Shown piece by piece: positions 9,759-20,500 of a stretch of 64,000 nt of DNA; positions within the stretch are counted from its first letter, which is position 1, and each line of letters begins with the position of its first letter. The stretch is taken from assembly GCA_008180335.1 (NCBI GenBank), contig VTEF01000001.1, positions 746,636 to 810,635 on the forward strand, in the 5' to 3' direction. The stretch comes from Priestia megaterium. Lineage in GTDB: Bacteria > Bacillota > Bacilli > Bacillales > Bacillaceae_H. Position numbers and translations under genes: made by a program. The notes beneath the pieces are model-generated. The model was not told the DNA's origin. It made no database searches and worked only from the letters and a program-made list of their open reading frames with translations.

Positions 9759-9782
9759 GGGAACACAGTGTGTTCCCTTTTT
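9759..9782 (+). terminator. Terminator after tsf
   Basis: GGGAACA and TGTTCCC (9759-9777) form a 7-bp hairpin with a 5-nt loop, followed by TTTTT. Confidence 0.85.
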
Positions 9783-9820
9783 AAAAAAATAGGTCTCACC
9801 GTTGACGATGGAGGTTAGGC

Positions 9821-10543
9821 ATGAGTCAAGCAAAATATAATCGTATTGTATTAAAGTTAAGTGGGGAAGCATTAGCTGGAGAAGATGGTTTTGGTATTAA
9901 CCCAGCTATTATAAAATCAATTGCCGAACAAGTAAAAGCTGTATATGAGCTAGGCGTTGAAATAGCAGTAGTCGTTGGTGGTGGAAACATTTGGCGTGGT
10001 AAGATCGGTAGCGAAATGGGTATGGATCGTGCTGCAGCTGACTATATGGGAATGCTTGCAACAGTAATGAATTCGTTAGCACTTCAAGATAGCTTAGAGA
10101 ACTTAGGTGTTCAAACGCGTGTGCAAACATCGATTGAAATGAGACAAGTAGCAGAGCCATACATAAGAAGAAAAGCCGTTCGTCATTTGGAGAAAAAACG
10201 TGTTGTAATCTTTGCAGCAGGTACAGGTAACCCTTACTTCTCTACAGATACAACAGCAGCGTTACGTGCAGCTGAAATTGAGGCAGATGTTATTTTAATG
10301 GCTAAAAACAATGTGGATGGTGTTTATAGCGCTGATCCTAAACTTGTACCAGATGCTGTTAAATATGAAACATTAACGTATATTGATGTTCTAAAAGACG
10401 GACTAGCAGTTATGGATTCAACTGCTTCATCTTTATGTATGGATAATGATATTCCGTTAATTGTCTTCTCGATTACGGAAGAAGGAAACATTAAACGTGC
10501 CGTAACGGGCGAAAACATTGGAACAATTGTAAAGGGGAAATAA
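9821..10543 (+). CDS. pyrH: UMP kinase
   Basis: Phosphorylates UMP to UDP in pyrimidine nucleotide synthesis. It belongs to the bacterial amino-acid-kinase fold and is unrelated to eukaryotic UMP/CMP kinase. Visible motifs: [11 protein letters not shown] at the N-terminus, [26 protein letters not shown] and the acceptor region [15 protein letters not shown]. Length 240 aa. GGAGG lies 7 bp before the ATG. frr follows after 2 bp, so the two are co-transcribed. Confidence 0.97.
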   Translation: MSQAKYNRIVLKLSGEALAGEDGFGINPAIIKSIAEQVKAVYELGVEIAVVVGGGNIWRGKIGSEMGMDRAAADYMGMLATVMNSLALQDSLENLGVQTRVQTSIEMRQVAEPYIRRKAVRHLEKKRVVIFAAGTGNPYFSTDTTAALRAAEIEADVILMAKNNVDGVYSADPKLVPDAVKYETLTYIDVLKDGLAVMDSTASSLCMDNDIPLIVFSITEEGNIKRAVTGENIGTIVKGK

Positions 10544-10545
10544 AC

Positions 10546-11103
10546 ATGCCAAAACAAGTGTTGCAAAATGCAAAAGAAAAAATGGAAAAAGCACTTCAAG
10601 CATATAGCCGCGAGTTAGCATCTATTCGTGCTGGGCGTGCCAGTGCTTCTCTGTTAGATCGTATTACAGTAGAGTATTATGGTGTACCAACACCTATTAA
10701 TCAATTAGCACAAGTAAGTGTACCTGAAGCTCGCATGTTAGTTATTCAACCGTATGATAAATCACAAATTGGTGAAGTTGAAAAAGCGATTATGAAATCT
10801 GATTTAGGCTTAACACCAACAAGTGACGGTTCAATTATTCGTTTATCAATTCCAGCTTTAACAGAAGAGCGACGCAAAGAGCTTGTAAAAACAGTGAAAA
10901 AGTATTCTGAAGATGCAAAAGTAGCTATTCGCAATATTCGTCGTGATGCAAATGAGGATCTTAAAAAGTTAGAAAAAAATGGAGAAATCACTGAAGATGA
11001 TTTACGCGGCTACAGTGATGACATTCAAAAATTAACAGATGATCACATTGTAAAAGTAGATAAAGTTACAAAAGATAAAGAAGAAGAAATTATGGCAGTA
11101 TAA
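10546..11103 (+). CDS. frr: Ribosome recycling factor
   Basis: Splits post-termination ribosomes together with EF-G. The product has 185 aa, with the RRF hallmark [23 protein letters not shown], and [11 protein letters not shown]-type helices near the C-terminus ([21 protein letters not shown]). It starts 2 bp after the pyrH stop. Confidence 0.97.
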   Translation: MPKQVLQNAKEKMEKALQAYSRELASIRAGRASASLLDRITVEYYGVPTPINQLAQVSVPEARMLVIQPYDKSQIGEVEKAIMKSDLGLTPTSDGSIIRLSIPALTEERRKELVKTVKKYSEDAKVAIRNIRRDANEDLKKLEKNGEITEDDLRGYSDDIQKLTDDHIVKVDKVTKDKEEEIMAV

Positions 11104-11133
11104 GCCATTTCAAGGTAAAATATAGTGTAAAAG

Positions 11134-11163
11134 ACCCTCTATTGTTTACAGGGGGTTTTTTTG
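11134..11163 (+). terminator. Terminator after frr
   Basis: ACCCTC (11134-11139) pairs with GGGGGT (11151-11156), one G-U, followed by a run of Ts. Confidence 0.75.
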
Positions 11164-11237
11164 TTAATAATGTGTAGTAAGATAAAACCTCATACGGCAA
11201 TATGGTCTTATGAGAACATACAACGGGGGACCTTTGC

Positions 11238-12020
11238 ATGTTAAGAAAACTTCAAGCATGGAAAAAAAGTCAAGATCCAAAGAGATTGTCTCTTTCAGAG
11301 AGAAAAGAACAATTGAAACAGCAACCGGTTCCGGAACACATTGCAATTATCATGGATGGGAATGGGCGCTGGGCACAAAAAAGAGCACTTCCTCGCATGA
11401 TGGGCCATCATGAAGGAATGAAAGTTGTTCGTCAAATTACAAAGGCTGCAAACGAATTAGGCGTAAAAGCATTAACTCTCTATGCTTTTTCAACTGAAAA
11501 CTGGAAGCGTCCAAAAGTAGAAGTAGAGTTTTTGATGAAACTGCCAGAAGAATTTTTAACTACCTTTTTACCAGAATTAATCGAGGAAAATGTTCAAGTC
11601 CGGATTATGGGAGAAAAGAGTGAATTGCCTGCTCACACGCTGCGTGCTGTTGAAAAAGCAATCAATGAAACAAAAGAAAATACTGGCCTTATTCTCAATT
11701 TTGCATTGAATTATGGTAGCAGGCATGAAATTATTAGAGCCGTTCAATCATTAATAAAAGATGCTGAAGCTGGTAAGGTAGACTCTTCAGTTATTTCAGA
11801 GGAGATGTTTTCTTCATATTTAATGAGCAGCGGTCTTCAAGATCCAGATTTACTTATTCGCACAAGTGGTGAACTGCGTTTAAGCAACTTTATGCTGTGG
11901 CAGCTGGCATATACAGAGTTTTGGTTTACTGATGTATTATGGCCGGATTTTAGAGAAATTCATTTAATCGAAGCAATTGAGGCGTTTCAAACGCGTGGAC
12001 GCCGCTTTGGTGGAGTATAA
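11238..12020 (+). CDS. uppS: Undecaprenyl diphosphate synthase
   Basis: cis-Prenyltransferase that makes the C55 lipid carrier for wall polymers. The catalytic Asp is in IAIIMDGNGRWA (about residue 40), followed by RMMGHHEGMK. The C-terminal PDLLIRTSGE and EFWFTDVLWPDF motifs are intact. Length 260 aa. ACGGGGGA precedes the ATG at 11238. It forms an envelope-lipid run with cdsA and dxr downstream. Confidence 0.97.
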   Translation: MLRKLQAWKKSQDPKRLSLSERKEQLKQQPVPEHIAIIMDGNGRWAQKRALPRMMGHHEGMKVVRQITKAANELGVKALTLYAFSTENWKRPKVEVEFLMKLPEEFLTTFLPELIEENVQVRIMGEKSELPAHTLRAVEKAINETKENTGLILNFALNYGSRHEIIRAVQSLIKDAEAGKVDSSVISEEMFSSYLMSSGLQDPDLLIRTSGELRLSNFMLWQLAYTEFWFTDVLWPDFREIHLIEAIEAFQTRGRRFGGV

Positions 12021-12038
12021 GAAGGTGTTGAAAACAAG

Positions 12039-12830
12039 ATGAAGCAACGCATTATTACCGCAATTATTGCACTTGCGGTGTTCGTGCCAATTGTCATCAT
12101 TGGCGGGTTGCCGTTTACGATTATTATGTATGCACTCGCAACAATTGGTGTTATTGAACTTTTAAAAATGAAACATATGAAAGCAATCTCTTTTCCTAGT
12201 ATTATTAGTTTATTGTTAACTTGGGTATTTTTATTGCCAAACAATAAAGATATTGCATTTCAATTATTGAGTGAACATAAAATAGAAGTAGCACTTATGG
12301 CAGTGCTGATGTTATTAACATATACAGTTGTTATTAAAAATGCATTTACATTTGATGATGTAGGATTTGTTTTATTAACGAGCATGTATGTCGGTTTAGG
12401 ATTTCATTACTTTATTCAAGTGCGCTCAGAGCATGGACTAGCTTATTTGTTTTTTGCATTCCTTATTATTTGGGCGACTGATTCAGGTGCTTATTTTATC
12501 GGACGAGCGATGGGGAAGAGAAAGCTATGGCCAGAAATTAGTCCAAACAAGACCATTGAAGGCTTTTTTGGCGGAGTAGCTTGCGCTATTGTTGTGGCGA
12601 CTGTATTTAAATTATTTTCAGAAATTGATCAGTCAACGATCCAACTGTTAATTATTGGGGTCGTTATATCCTTATTTGGTCAAATGGGAGACCTTGTGCA
12701 GTCAGCATTTAAACGTCATTACGGTGTAAAAGATTCAGGTAAAATCTTACCTGGTCATGGTGGAGTTTTAGATCGATTTGATAGCTTGTTATTTATCATG
12801 CCAATCTTAGCCTTTTTACTATTGTTATAA
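12039..12830 (+). CDS. cdsA: Phosphatidate cytidylyltransferase
   Basis: Integral membrane enzyme that makes CDP-diacylglycerol from phosphatidate and CTP, the precursor used by PgsA (also in this window). There are seven to eight hydrophobic segments over 263 aa. The family signature is at the C-terminus: KDSGKILPGHGGVLDRFDSLLF. The gene starts 18 bp after uppS. Confidence 0.97.
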   Translation: MKQRIITAIIALAVFVPIVIIGGLPFTIIMYALATIGVIELLKMKHMKAISFPSIISLLLTWVFLLPNNKDIAFQLLSEHKIEVALMAVLMLLTYTVVIKNAFTFDDVGFVLLTSMYVGLGFHYFIQVRSEHGLAYLFFAFLIIWATDSGAYFIGRAMGKRKLWPEISPNKTIEGFFGGVACAIVVATVFKLFSEIDQSTIQLLIIGVVISLFGQMGDLVQSAFKRHYGVKDSGKILPGHGGVLDRFDSLLFIMPILAFLLLL

Positions 12831-12865
12831 AAAAGATGTCTTTGTGTTAATAGGAGTGAATATAC

Positions 12866-14017
12866 TTGAAGAAAATTTCTTTATTAGGTGCTACAGGATC
12901 AATCGGTTTGCAAACAGTCGATGTTGTGCAGGCCCATCCTGATCATTTTCAGTTCGTGGCTATTTCACTTGGGCGAAATATTAATGAAGCACGAAAAATC
13001 ATTAATGCATGTAGCCCTAAATTAGTGTCAGTCATGAGCAAAGAAGATAGTGAAATGTTAAAGGCAGAGTTTCCATCCATTAGATTTTTGTATGGTGAAG
13101 AAGGGTTAGTGGAAGTAGCTACACATCCAGACGCAGATATTCTTGTTAATGCTGTTCTTGGAAGTGTAGGACTTGTTCCTACATTAGAAGCAATTAAAAT
13201 AAAAAAAACGATTGCGATTGCAAATAAAGAAACACTTGTTACAGCAGGTCATATCGTAATGGAAGCGGCAAAAGAACATGAAGTTGATATTTTGCCAGTT
13301 GATAGCGAACATTCCGCTATTTTCCAAAGTATTCAAGGGCAAGATGAGAGCGCAATTGATCGGCTTATTTTAACAGCTTCTGGTGGAAGTTTCCGTGATC
13401 GAACAAGAGAAGAACTAAAAGATGTAACGGTTCAAGAAGCGTTACATCATCCAAACTGGTCCATGGGAGCAAAGATTACAATTGATTCTGCTACAATGAT
13501 GAACAAAGGTTTAGAGGTAATTGAAGCTCATTGGCTATTTGGTCTTCCTTATGAGAAAATTGAGGTATTGCTACATAAAGAAAGTATCATCCACTCAATG
13601 GTTGAGTTTTCTGATACAAGTGTGATCGCACAGTTAGGTACTCCTGATATGCGTATACCAATTCAATATGCGCTTACATATCCAAAGCGCATGAATTTGC
13701 CTCACACACCTCGTCTAAGCTTAGCAGATGTTGGCCAGCTTCATTTTACAAAAATGGATATGCAGCGCTTTCGCTGCTTAGCATTTGCTTTTGAAGCAGG
13801 TAAAAAGGGTGGAACGATGCCAACTGTATTAAATGCTGCAAATGAAGAAGCTGTGCAGGCATTCTTAAATGGCCATATTACCTTTTTAGAAATTGAAGAT
13901 GTGATTGAAAAAGCAATGATGGAGCATAATGTAATACAAAATCCTTGTTTATCTACAATCAAAGAAGTAGATTTAGAAGCAAGAAAATTTGTTAAGATAT
14001 TATCTCGCGTTAATTAA
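12866..14017 (+). CDS. dxr: 1-deoxy-D-xylulose 5-phosphate reductoisomerase
   Basis: Second step of the MEP isoprenoid pathway, producing 2-C-methylerythritol 4-phosphate with NADPH. The NADPH-binding [10 protein letters not shown] is at the N-terminus. The metal and substrate motifs [21 protein letters not shown] and [19 protein letters not shown] are present. Length 383 aa. The start is TTG at 12866 with AGGAGTGA upstream. It feeds precursor to UppS, encoded two genes upstream. Confidence 0.96.
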   Translation: MKKISLLGATGSIGLQTVDVVQAHPDHFQFVAISLGRNINEARKIINACSPKLVSVMSKEDSEMLKAEFPSIRFLYGEEGLVEVATHPDADILVNAVLGSVGLVPTLEAIKIKKTIAIANKETLVTAGHIVMEAAKEHEVDILPVDSEHSAIFQSIQGQDESAIDRLILTASGGSFRDRTREELKDVTVQEALHHPNWSMGAKITIDSATMMNKGLEVIEAHWLFGLPYEKIEVLLHKESIIHSMVEFSDTSVIAQLGTPDMRIPIQYALTYPKRMNLPHTPRLSLADVGQLHFTKMDMQRFRCLAFAFEAGKKGGTMPTVLNAANEEAVQAFLNGHITFLEIEDVIEKAMMEHNVIQNPCLSTIKEVDLEARKFVKILSRVN

Positions 14018-14056
14018 TAGTAAAAACTAGCTTAAAGCAGTATACTAGTTTTTACT
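14018..14056 (+). terminator. Perfect 12-bp inverted repeat after dxr
   Basis: AGTAAAAACTAG (14018-14029) and CTAGTTTTTACT (14045-14056) form a perfect stem starting at the base after the dxr stop. There is no T run after the second arm, so it may act as a 3'-end stabiliser or weak terminator. Confidence 0.55.
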
Positions 14057-14135
14057 GAAGATCGTTAACTCTTGCTTATAACGAGCAGTAGGCAGGAGGA
14101 GAGAATCAAGAAGGAAAACAGCTCGTAAAAGCCCG

Positions 14136-14184
14136 ATTGGTTCAACTAACAATCTGGAAACCACAGATTGAAGTTTCACCTTAT
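14136..14184 (-). repeat. 49-bp structured repeat, copy C (inverted), upstream of rasP
   Basis: The reverse complement aligns without gaps to the two copies after ymfJ (55886-55934, 55983-56031): 37 of 49 bases identical. The central stem is CAATCTG/CAGATTG here and CAATCAG/CTGATTG in the others, a compensatory A-U to U-A change. Identity with copy A continues past the 49 bp (CCAATCGGGCTT). It ends 6 bp before the rasP SD AAGGGGG at 14190-14196, so it lies in the rasP leader. Confidence 0.8.
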
Positions 14185-14206
14185 CACAAGAAGGGGGTAA
14201 TACCCA

Positions 14207-15466
14207 TTGAACACAGTCATTGCGTTTATTGTTATCTTTGGAGCTCTCGTTTTCTTCCATGAGCTTGGACATTTAATATTCGCCAAGCGTGCAGGTATTT
14301 TGTGCCGGGAGTTCGCTATTGGGTTTGGACCTAAAATCTTTTCTTTTAAACGAGATGAAACTGTTTATACTATTCGTTTATTGCCATTAGGTGGGTTTGT
14401 TCGAATGGCTGGAGAAGATCCAGAGATGATCGATGTGAAGCCTGGTCAAGTAATTGGATTGATGTTTAATGATGAAGGCAAAGTAAACAAAGTAATTATC
14501 AACAACAAAGAGCAGCATCCTGAGGCCAAAGTCATTGAAGTGGAGTATGCGGATTTAGAACATAGTCTCATTATCAAAGGATATGAAACTGAAGAGGATG
14601 AGCGCTTGCAAACGTTTGAAGTAGCTAATGAATCATACTTTGTAATAGATGGAGAAGAAGTTCAAATTGCTCCATATGATCGTCAGTTTGCATCTAAAAC
14701 GCTTGGTCAACGGGCAATGGCAATTTTTGCTGGACCATTAATGAACTTCATCTTGGCTTTTGTTATTTTTGTCATTCTTGGCATTTCACAAGGTTATGCT
14801 GTTGATAAGCCTATTTTAGGGGAGCTAACAAATGATGGAGTCGCCTTGGATGCAGGCTTAAAGCAAGGTGATGAAGTACAAGCAATTGATGGCATCAGTG
14901 TTTCAACATGGGAAGATGTTGTTAAAATCATCCGTGAAAATCCTGAACAATCTATTACGTTTACGATTAAACGTGATGGAGAAGTAGTAGATATAAATGT
15001 AACACCTGATAGCCGTAAAGTAGGAGACGAAACCATAGGCTTAATTGGAGTATACGCACCAGTTGAGAAATCTGTAATAGGATCTGTTACAAATGGCTTC
15101 ACTGAAACGGTTACTTGGATGAAAGAGATTGTAACCGGACTAGGAAAACTTGTAACAGGACAGTTCTCGCTTGACATGCTGTCTGGTCCAGTTGGTATTT
15201 ATGCGGCAACGGATCAAGTCGCGCAATCAGGCATTTATTATTTAATGAAATGGGCAGCTGTATTAAGTATCAATTTAGGAATTGTCAACTTGTTGCCGAT
15301 TCCAGCACTTGATGGAGGGCGATTAGTGTTCTTTGCTGTTGAAGCAGTTCGAGGAAAACCAATTGATCGTCAAAAAGAAGGTGTTGTTCATTTTATTGGA
15401 TTTGCTCTACTTATGTTGCTTATGCTAGTGGTAACATGGAATGACATCCAAAGTTTCTTTTTGTAA
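14207..15466 (+). CDS. rasP: RasP (RseP-type) site-2 intramembrane metalloprotease
   Basis: Zinc intramembrane protease. In B. subtilis it cleaves RsiW and FtsL and clears signal-peptide remnants. HExxH sits in the first membrane segment (FFHELGHLIFAKRAG, His near 18). A PDZ domain spans about residues 200-275 and the third Zn ligand motif is in PALDGGRLVFF near 366-376. Length 419 aa. The start is TTG at 14207 after AAGGGGGT. Confidence 0.96.
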   Translation: MNTVIAFIVIFGALVFFHELGHLIFAKRAGILCREFAIGFGPKIFSFKRDETVYTIRLLPLGGFVRMAGEDPEMIDVKPGQVIGLMFNDEGKVNKVIINNKEQHPEAKVIEVEYADLEHSLIIKGYETEEDERLQTFEVANESYFVIDGEEVQIAPYDRQFASKTLGQRAMAIFAGPLMNFILAFVIFVILGISQGYAVDKPILGELTNDGVALDAGLKQGDEVQAIDGISVSTWEDVVKIIRENPEQSITFTIKRDGEVVDINVTPDSRKVGDETIGLIGVYAPVEKSVIGSVTNGFTETVTWMKEIVTGLGKLVTGQFSLDMLSGPVGIYAATDQVAQSGIYYLMKWAAVLSINLGIVNLLPIPALDGGRLVFFAVEAVRGKPIDRQKEGVVHFIGFALLMLLMLVVTWNDIQSFFL

Positions 15467-15516
15467 AAATATGCAGCCAGTGAGGAGTTCTCTGCTGGTT
15501 GCTAATTTAATAAATG

Positions 15517-15559
15517 ATAAGCTGTTACCCCCTTTAAAATGGGGGCTTACTGTGCTTAT
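15517..15559 (+). promoter_or_regulatory. Strong stem-loop in the rasP-proS intergenic region
   Basis: ATAAGC (15517-15522) pairs with GCTTAT (15554-15559), enclosing CCCCC/GGGGG (15528-15532 with 15541-15545). A second hairpin, GCAGCCAG/CTGGTTGC (15473-15502), lies just after the rasP stop. Neither has a T tract. No T-box motif is present, so this is either a 3'-end structure of rasP or part of the proS leader. Confidence 0.45.
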
Positions 15560-15611
15560 TAAAGCATGATAAACTATGAAGATAGAGAAGTAATTAAAGA
15601 GGTGCGAGGTT

Positions 15612-17312
15612 ATGAGACAAAGTTCAACGTTAATTCCTACATTGAGAGAAGTACCGGCTGATGCTGAAGTGACGAGCCATCAGCTTTTATTACGGGCAGG
15701 TTTTATGCGCCAAAATGCAAGCGGTGTTTACAGCTTTCTACCACTTGGTAAACGAGTTTTACAAAAAGTAGAGCAGATTGTACGTGAAGAAATGGATCGC
15801 GCTGGTTCGGTGGAACTGTTAATGCCAGCTTTACAACAAGCAGAGTTATGGCAAGAATCAGGCAGATGGTATTCCTATGGGCCTGAATTAATGCGTATGA
15901 AAGATCGTCACAGTCGAGAATTTGCTTTAGGAGCTACTCATGAAGAAGTTATTACAAGCTTGCTGCGTGATGAAGTAAAATCATATAAGCGCTTGCCATT
16001 GAATTTATATCAAATTCAAGCGAAATTTCGTGACGAAAAACGCCCGCGATTTGGTCTGTTGCGCGGCCGAGAATTTATTATGAAGGATGCTTATTCATTC
16101 CATGCTTCTCAAGAAAGTTTAGACCAAGTATACGATCAAATGTATGCAGCGTATAGCCGTATTTTTGAACGTTGTGGTCTAAACTTCCGCGCAGTTATTG
16201 CTGATTCAGGTGCGATGGGTGGGAAGGACACACATGAGTTTATGGTGCTGTCTGAGATTGGTGAAGATACAATTGCATACTCAGATACATCTTCATATGC
16301 AGCCAATATTGAAATGGCGCCAGTAATCAATACGTATGAAAAATCTGATGTAGCAGAAGAAGAACTTGTAAAAGTTGAAACACCAGCCCAACATACAATT
16401 GATGAGGTAGCAGCATTTTTAAATGTTGAAGCAGCTGCATGCATCAAGTCCCTTTTATTTAAAGTAGATGATCGCTTCGTTTTAGTATTAGTGCGTGGAG
16501 ATCATGAAGTTAATGATATTAAAGTGAAAAACTACTTTGAAGCATCCGTAGTAGAATTAGCAACACCGCAAGAAACAAAAGAAATAATGGCTTGTGCAGT
16601 GGGGTCACTTGGACCCATTGGTGTATCCGAGTCAGTCGAAGTTGTTGCAGACCATGCTGTAAAAGCAATGGTTAACGGTGTATGCGGTGCAAACGAAGAG
16701 GGATATCACTACACAAATGTAAATCCAGAAAGAGATTTTAAAGCAACTTATGAAGATTTCCGCTTTATCGAAGAAGGAGATCTTTCTCCAGATGGACAAG
16801 GTGTTATTAAGTTTGCTAAAGGAATCGAAGTTGGTCATGTGTTCAAGCTAGGGACACGATACAGTGAAGCAATGGGAGCGACGTATTTAGATGAAAACGG
16901 CCGTACACAGCCAATGATTATGGGATGTTACGGAATTGGCGTATCTCGTACATTAGCAGCGATTGCTGAACAGTATAACGATGAAAAAGGACTTGTATGG
17001 CCAGCAAATGTATCTCCTTATCAAGTTCATTTAATTACTGTAAATACCAAAAATGATGAACAACGTGAATTAGGTGAAAAGCTTTACAACTCGTTATTAG
17101 ATCGTCGTTTTGAAGTTTTATTAGACGATCGTCAAGAACGTGCAGGTGTTAAATTTGCTGATTCTGATCTAATTGGTATTCCATTGCGTGTAACGGTTGG
17201 AAAGCGTGCATCCGAAGGGATCGTTGAAGTGAAGGTGCGTAAGTCTGGTGAGTCATTTGAAGTATCTGTTGACCAATTAGAAGCAACACTTACAGAGTTG
17301 CTTTCGAAATAA
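15612..17312 (+). CDS. proS: Prolyl-tRNA synthetase
   Basis: Class II aminoacyl-tRNA synthetase of the bacterial type with an inserted editing domain; 566 aa. Motif 1/2 region ([37 protein letters not shown]), the INS editing domain at about 225-405, motif 3 ([14 protein letters not shown]) and the C-terminal anticodon-binding domain are all visible. ATG at 15612 after AGAGGTGCGAGG. Confidence 0.97.
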   Translation: MRQSSTLIPTLREVPADAEVTSHQLLLRAGFMRQNASGVYSFLPLGKRVLQKVEQIVREEMDRAGSVELLMPALQQAELWQESGRWYSYGPELMRMKDRHSREFALGATHEEVITSLLRDEVKSYKRLPLNLYQIQAKFRDEKRPRFGLLRGREFIMKDAYSFHASQESLDQVYDQMYAAYSRIFERCGLNFRAVIADSGAMGGKDTHEFMVLSEIGEDTIAYSDTSSYAANIEMAPVINTYEKSDVAEEELVKVETPAQHTIDEVAAFLNVEAAACIKSLLFKVDDRFVLVLVRGDHEVNDIKVKNYFEASVVELATPQETKEIMACAVGSLGPIGVSESVEVVADHAVKAMVNGVCGANEEGYHYTNVNPERDFKATYEDFRFIEEGDLSPDGQGVIKFAKGIEVGHVFKLGTRYSEAMGATYLDENGRTQPMIMGCYGIGVSRTLAAIAEQYNDEKGLVWPANVSPYQVHLITVNTKNDEQRELGEKLYNSLLDRRFEVLLDDRQERAGVKFADSDLIGIPLRVTVGKRASEGIVEVKVRKSGESFEVSVDQLEATLTELLSK

Positions 17313-17358
17313 ACATGAAGAATGCATTTTTTATGTTGAAAATTTATTCATAAAATTG

Positions 17359-17414
17359 AAATCGCTCAATGAAATAATGAACAGATGTGTTCATTTTTCC
17401 CATTGAGCGATTTT
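17359..17414 (+). terminator. Terminator after proS
   Basis: AAATCGCTCAATG (17359-17371) and CATTGAGCGATTT (17401-17413) form a 13-bp stem with an inner ATGAACA/TGTTCAT hairpin. A short T run follows. Confidence 0.8.
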
Positions 17415-17594
17415 GTGTTCTCTCACTTCTCATAAGCAATAACAAATGGTTGAACGTCTAACTCTTCATAAGTTTAGTCCGTTAACAATTAGGCCAAACA
17501 ACAGGAAGATTCAAGGCCAAAAATATAGCAGACTGATTAAACTCGTACTTTATGTTAAAATGAAGTGCATCTATTTTTAAAGGAGGCAGGAAGC

Positions 17595-20500
17595 TTGGAA
17601 GCACAAACGCCACATAAAAAAGAGCGTTTTAAGTTGCTGCTACAACAGTTGGAATTGACCAGTGATCAAATTGTTCCATATTTTGATCAAGGTTCAATTG
17701 AAAAGCTTGTCATTCAAAAAGAGCAAAAGAAATGGCATTTTTATTTTTCACTTGAGAAGATACTGCCGTTTGAAATATACGAATTGTTCTTTGCTCGTAT
17801 TCAATCAACATTTTCTCATATTGCGAATGTTTCTTTTTCTATTCATACAGAAACTAAAGAATGTACGCAGGAAAATGTACAAGCTTATTGGAGGCATTGT
17901 ATTAGTGAAATGCAAGGGATTTCACCGTTGTTAATGTCATTACTGCAAGATCAAATGCCAACTTTAAATGGAATGAAACTGGTTCTAAATGTAAGGCATG
18001 ATGCAGAAGGAACGGCCTTGCGTAAAAAGTATGGCCAGCTTATTTGTGATCAATATGCTTCGTATGGATTTCCTAATTTACAATTAACAACGGAAGTAGT
18101 TCATTCAGAAGAAGCATTTCAACAATTTGTAGAGCAACGAAAACAAGAAGATACAGAAAAAGTATTGCAGGCTATTACTGAGATGCAAAACAAAGAAAAC
18201 GACAAAGATGAAGGGGCAGAACTTCCAAAAGGCCCACTCACAATTGGATATACAATTAAAGACGAGATTGTACCCATTGATGCAATCATGGATGAAGAAA
18301 AACGCATTGCAGTACAAGGTTACGTCTTTGATGCAGAAACACGCGAACTCCGTAGCGGACGGACTTTGTTGATTTTTAAAATTACTGATTATACGAATTC
18401 GATTATGGTTAAGATGTTCTCACGTGATAAAGAAGATATTCCATTATTACAGGCGATTAAAAAAGGAATGTGGGTTAAAGTTCGTGGAAGTGTTCAAAAT
18501 GACACCTTTGTTAGAGACCTTGTAATGATTGGGAATGATGTAAACGAGATTACAGCACCTGCTCGACAAGATAGCGCTCCTGAAGGAGAAAAACGTGTTG
18601 AGTTGCATTTACACACACCAATGAGCCAAATGGATGCTGTAACATCTGTTAGTGCATTAGTTAGTCAAGCGAAAAAGTGGGGACATGAGGCAGTAGCTAT
18701 TACTGACCATGCTGTCGCTCAATCGTTTCCAGAAGCATACGGCGCTGGTAAGAAAAACGGTATTAAAATATTATACGGTGTAGAAGCAAACCTTGTTGAT
18801 GATGGCGTTCCAATTGCTTATAATCCACAATCTATTTCTTTACCAGATGCAACCTATGTTGTATTTGACGTTGAAACGACTGGTCTATCAGCGGTGTATG
18901 ACACAATCATTGAATTGGCTGCTGTAAAAATGAAGGATGGCGAAATTATTGATCGCTTTGAACGATTTGCCAACCCTCATCATCCTTTATCTGCTACCAC
19001 AATTGAATTAACAGGTATTACAGACGATATGGTTCAAAACGCACCGGAAGTATCAGACGTATTACGTGATTTTCATGAATGGATGGAAGATAGTATATTA
19101 GTTGCGCATAACGCAAGCTTTGATATGGGGTTTTTAAACGTCGGGCTACAAAAGATTGGGTTTGATAAAGCTGCTAACGGTGTCATCGATACACTTGAAT
19201 TAGCAAGATTTTTGTATCCTCATATGAAAAACCACCGCTTAAATACACTTGCTAAAAAGTTTGATATTGAATTAGTCCAGCATCACCGAGCTATTTATGA
19301 TGCTGAAACAACCGGCTATTTGCTTGTTAAAATGCTAAAAGATGCATTTGAGCGTGACATTACGAACCATAATCAACTAAACGATTACATGGGGGAAGGA
19401 AATGCCTATCAGCGTGCGCGTCCTTACCATGTGACGCTGCTTGCACAAAACGATATTGGCCTGAAAAATTTATTTCAACTCGTATCCATTTCACATCTAC
19501 ATTACTTCTATCGTGTGCCTCGCATTCCAAGGTCTAAATTAGAAAAATTCCGCGAAGGTATTTTAATTGGAACAGCTTGCGATCGCGGTGAAGTATTTGA
19601 AGGAATGATGCAAAAAGGAATAGATGAAGTAGAGTCTGTTGCAGCGTCTTATGATTATATTGAAGTGCAGCCTCCTGACAATTATAAACATTTAATTGAA
19701 TTAGAGTTAGTAAGGGATGAGCGAGCGCTTAAGGATATTATTTCCAATATCGTCAAACTTGGTGAAAAATTGGATAAGCCAGTTGTTGCGACAGGAAATG
19801 TTCATTATTTAAATCCAGAAGATAAAATTTATCGTAAAATTTTAATTGGTTCGCAAGGAGGAGCTAATCCGCTGAATCGTCATCAATTACCGGACGTTCA
19901 TTTCCGTACAACGAACGAGATGCTTGATTGTTTCTCTTTTTTAGGAAGTGAAAAAGCAAAAGAAATTGTCGTAGATAATACGCAAAAAATAGCTGGTATG
20001 ATTGATGAAGTTAAACCCATTAAAGATGATTTATACACGCCAAAAATTGAAGGTGCAGATGACGAAATGCGCGCAATGAGCTATGCAATGGCGCGCAAAA
20101 TTTATGGGGATGACTTGCCGGAAGTAGTAGAAGCGCGGCTTGAAAAAGAGTTAAAGAGTATTATCGGACACGGTTTTGCAGTTATTTATTTGATTTCACA
20201 TAAACTTGTTAAAAAGTCATTAGACGATGGCTATCTTGTTGGGTCTCGTGGGTCCGTTGGTTCTTCTTTTGTTGCGACTATGACCGAAATTACAGAGGTT
20301 AATCCGCTTCCGCCGCATTATGTTTGTCCAAGCTGTAAACATTCAGAGTTCTTTGATGATGGGTCGGTCGGCTCAGGATTTGATTTACCAGATAAGGACT
20401 GTGAGAAATGCGGGACTGCGTACAAAAAAGATGGACATGATATTCCGTTTGAAACATTCTTAGGATTTAAAGGAGATAAAGTACCAGATATCGACCTTAA

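Noticed and set aside
15473-15512. Resemblance of the hairpin after rasP to the 49-bp repeat
   Set aside because: It shares a similar stem shape, but the flanking conserved blocks are missing.
15467-15611. T-box riboswitch upstream of proS
   Set aside because: Hairpins are present, but no T-box GGTGG sequence or specifier/antiterminator layout was seen.
17662-17934. 90-codon + strand frame inside polC
   Set aside because: It is an out-of-frame shadow in the polC N-terminal coding region, with no SD.
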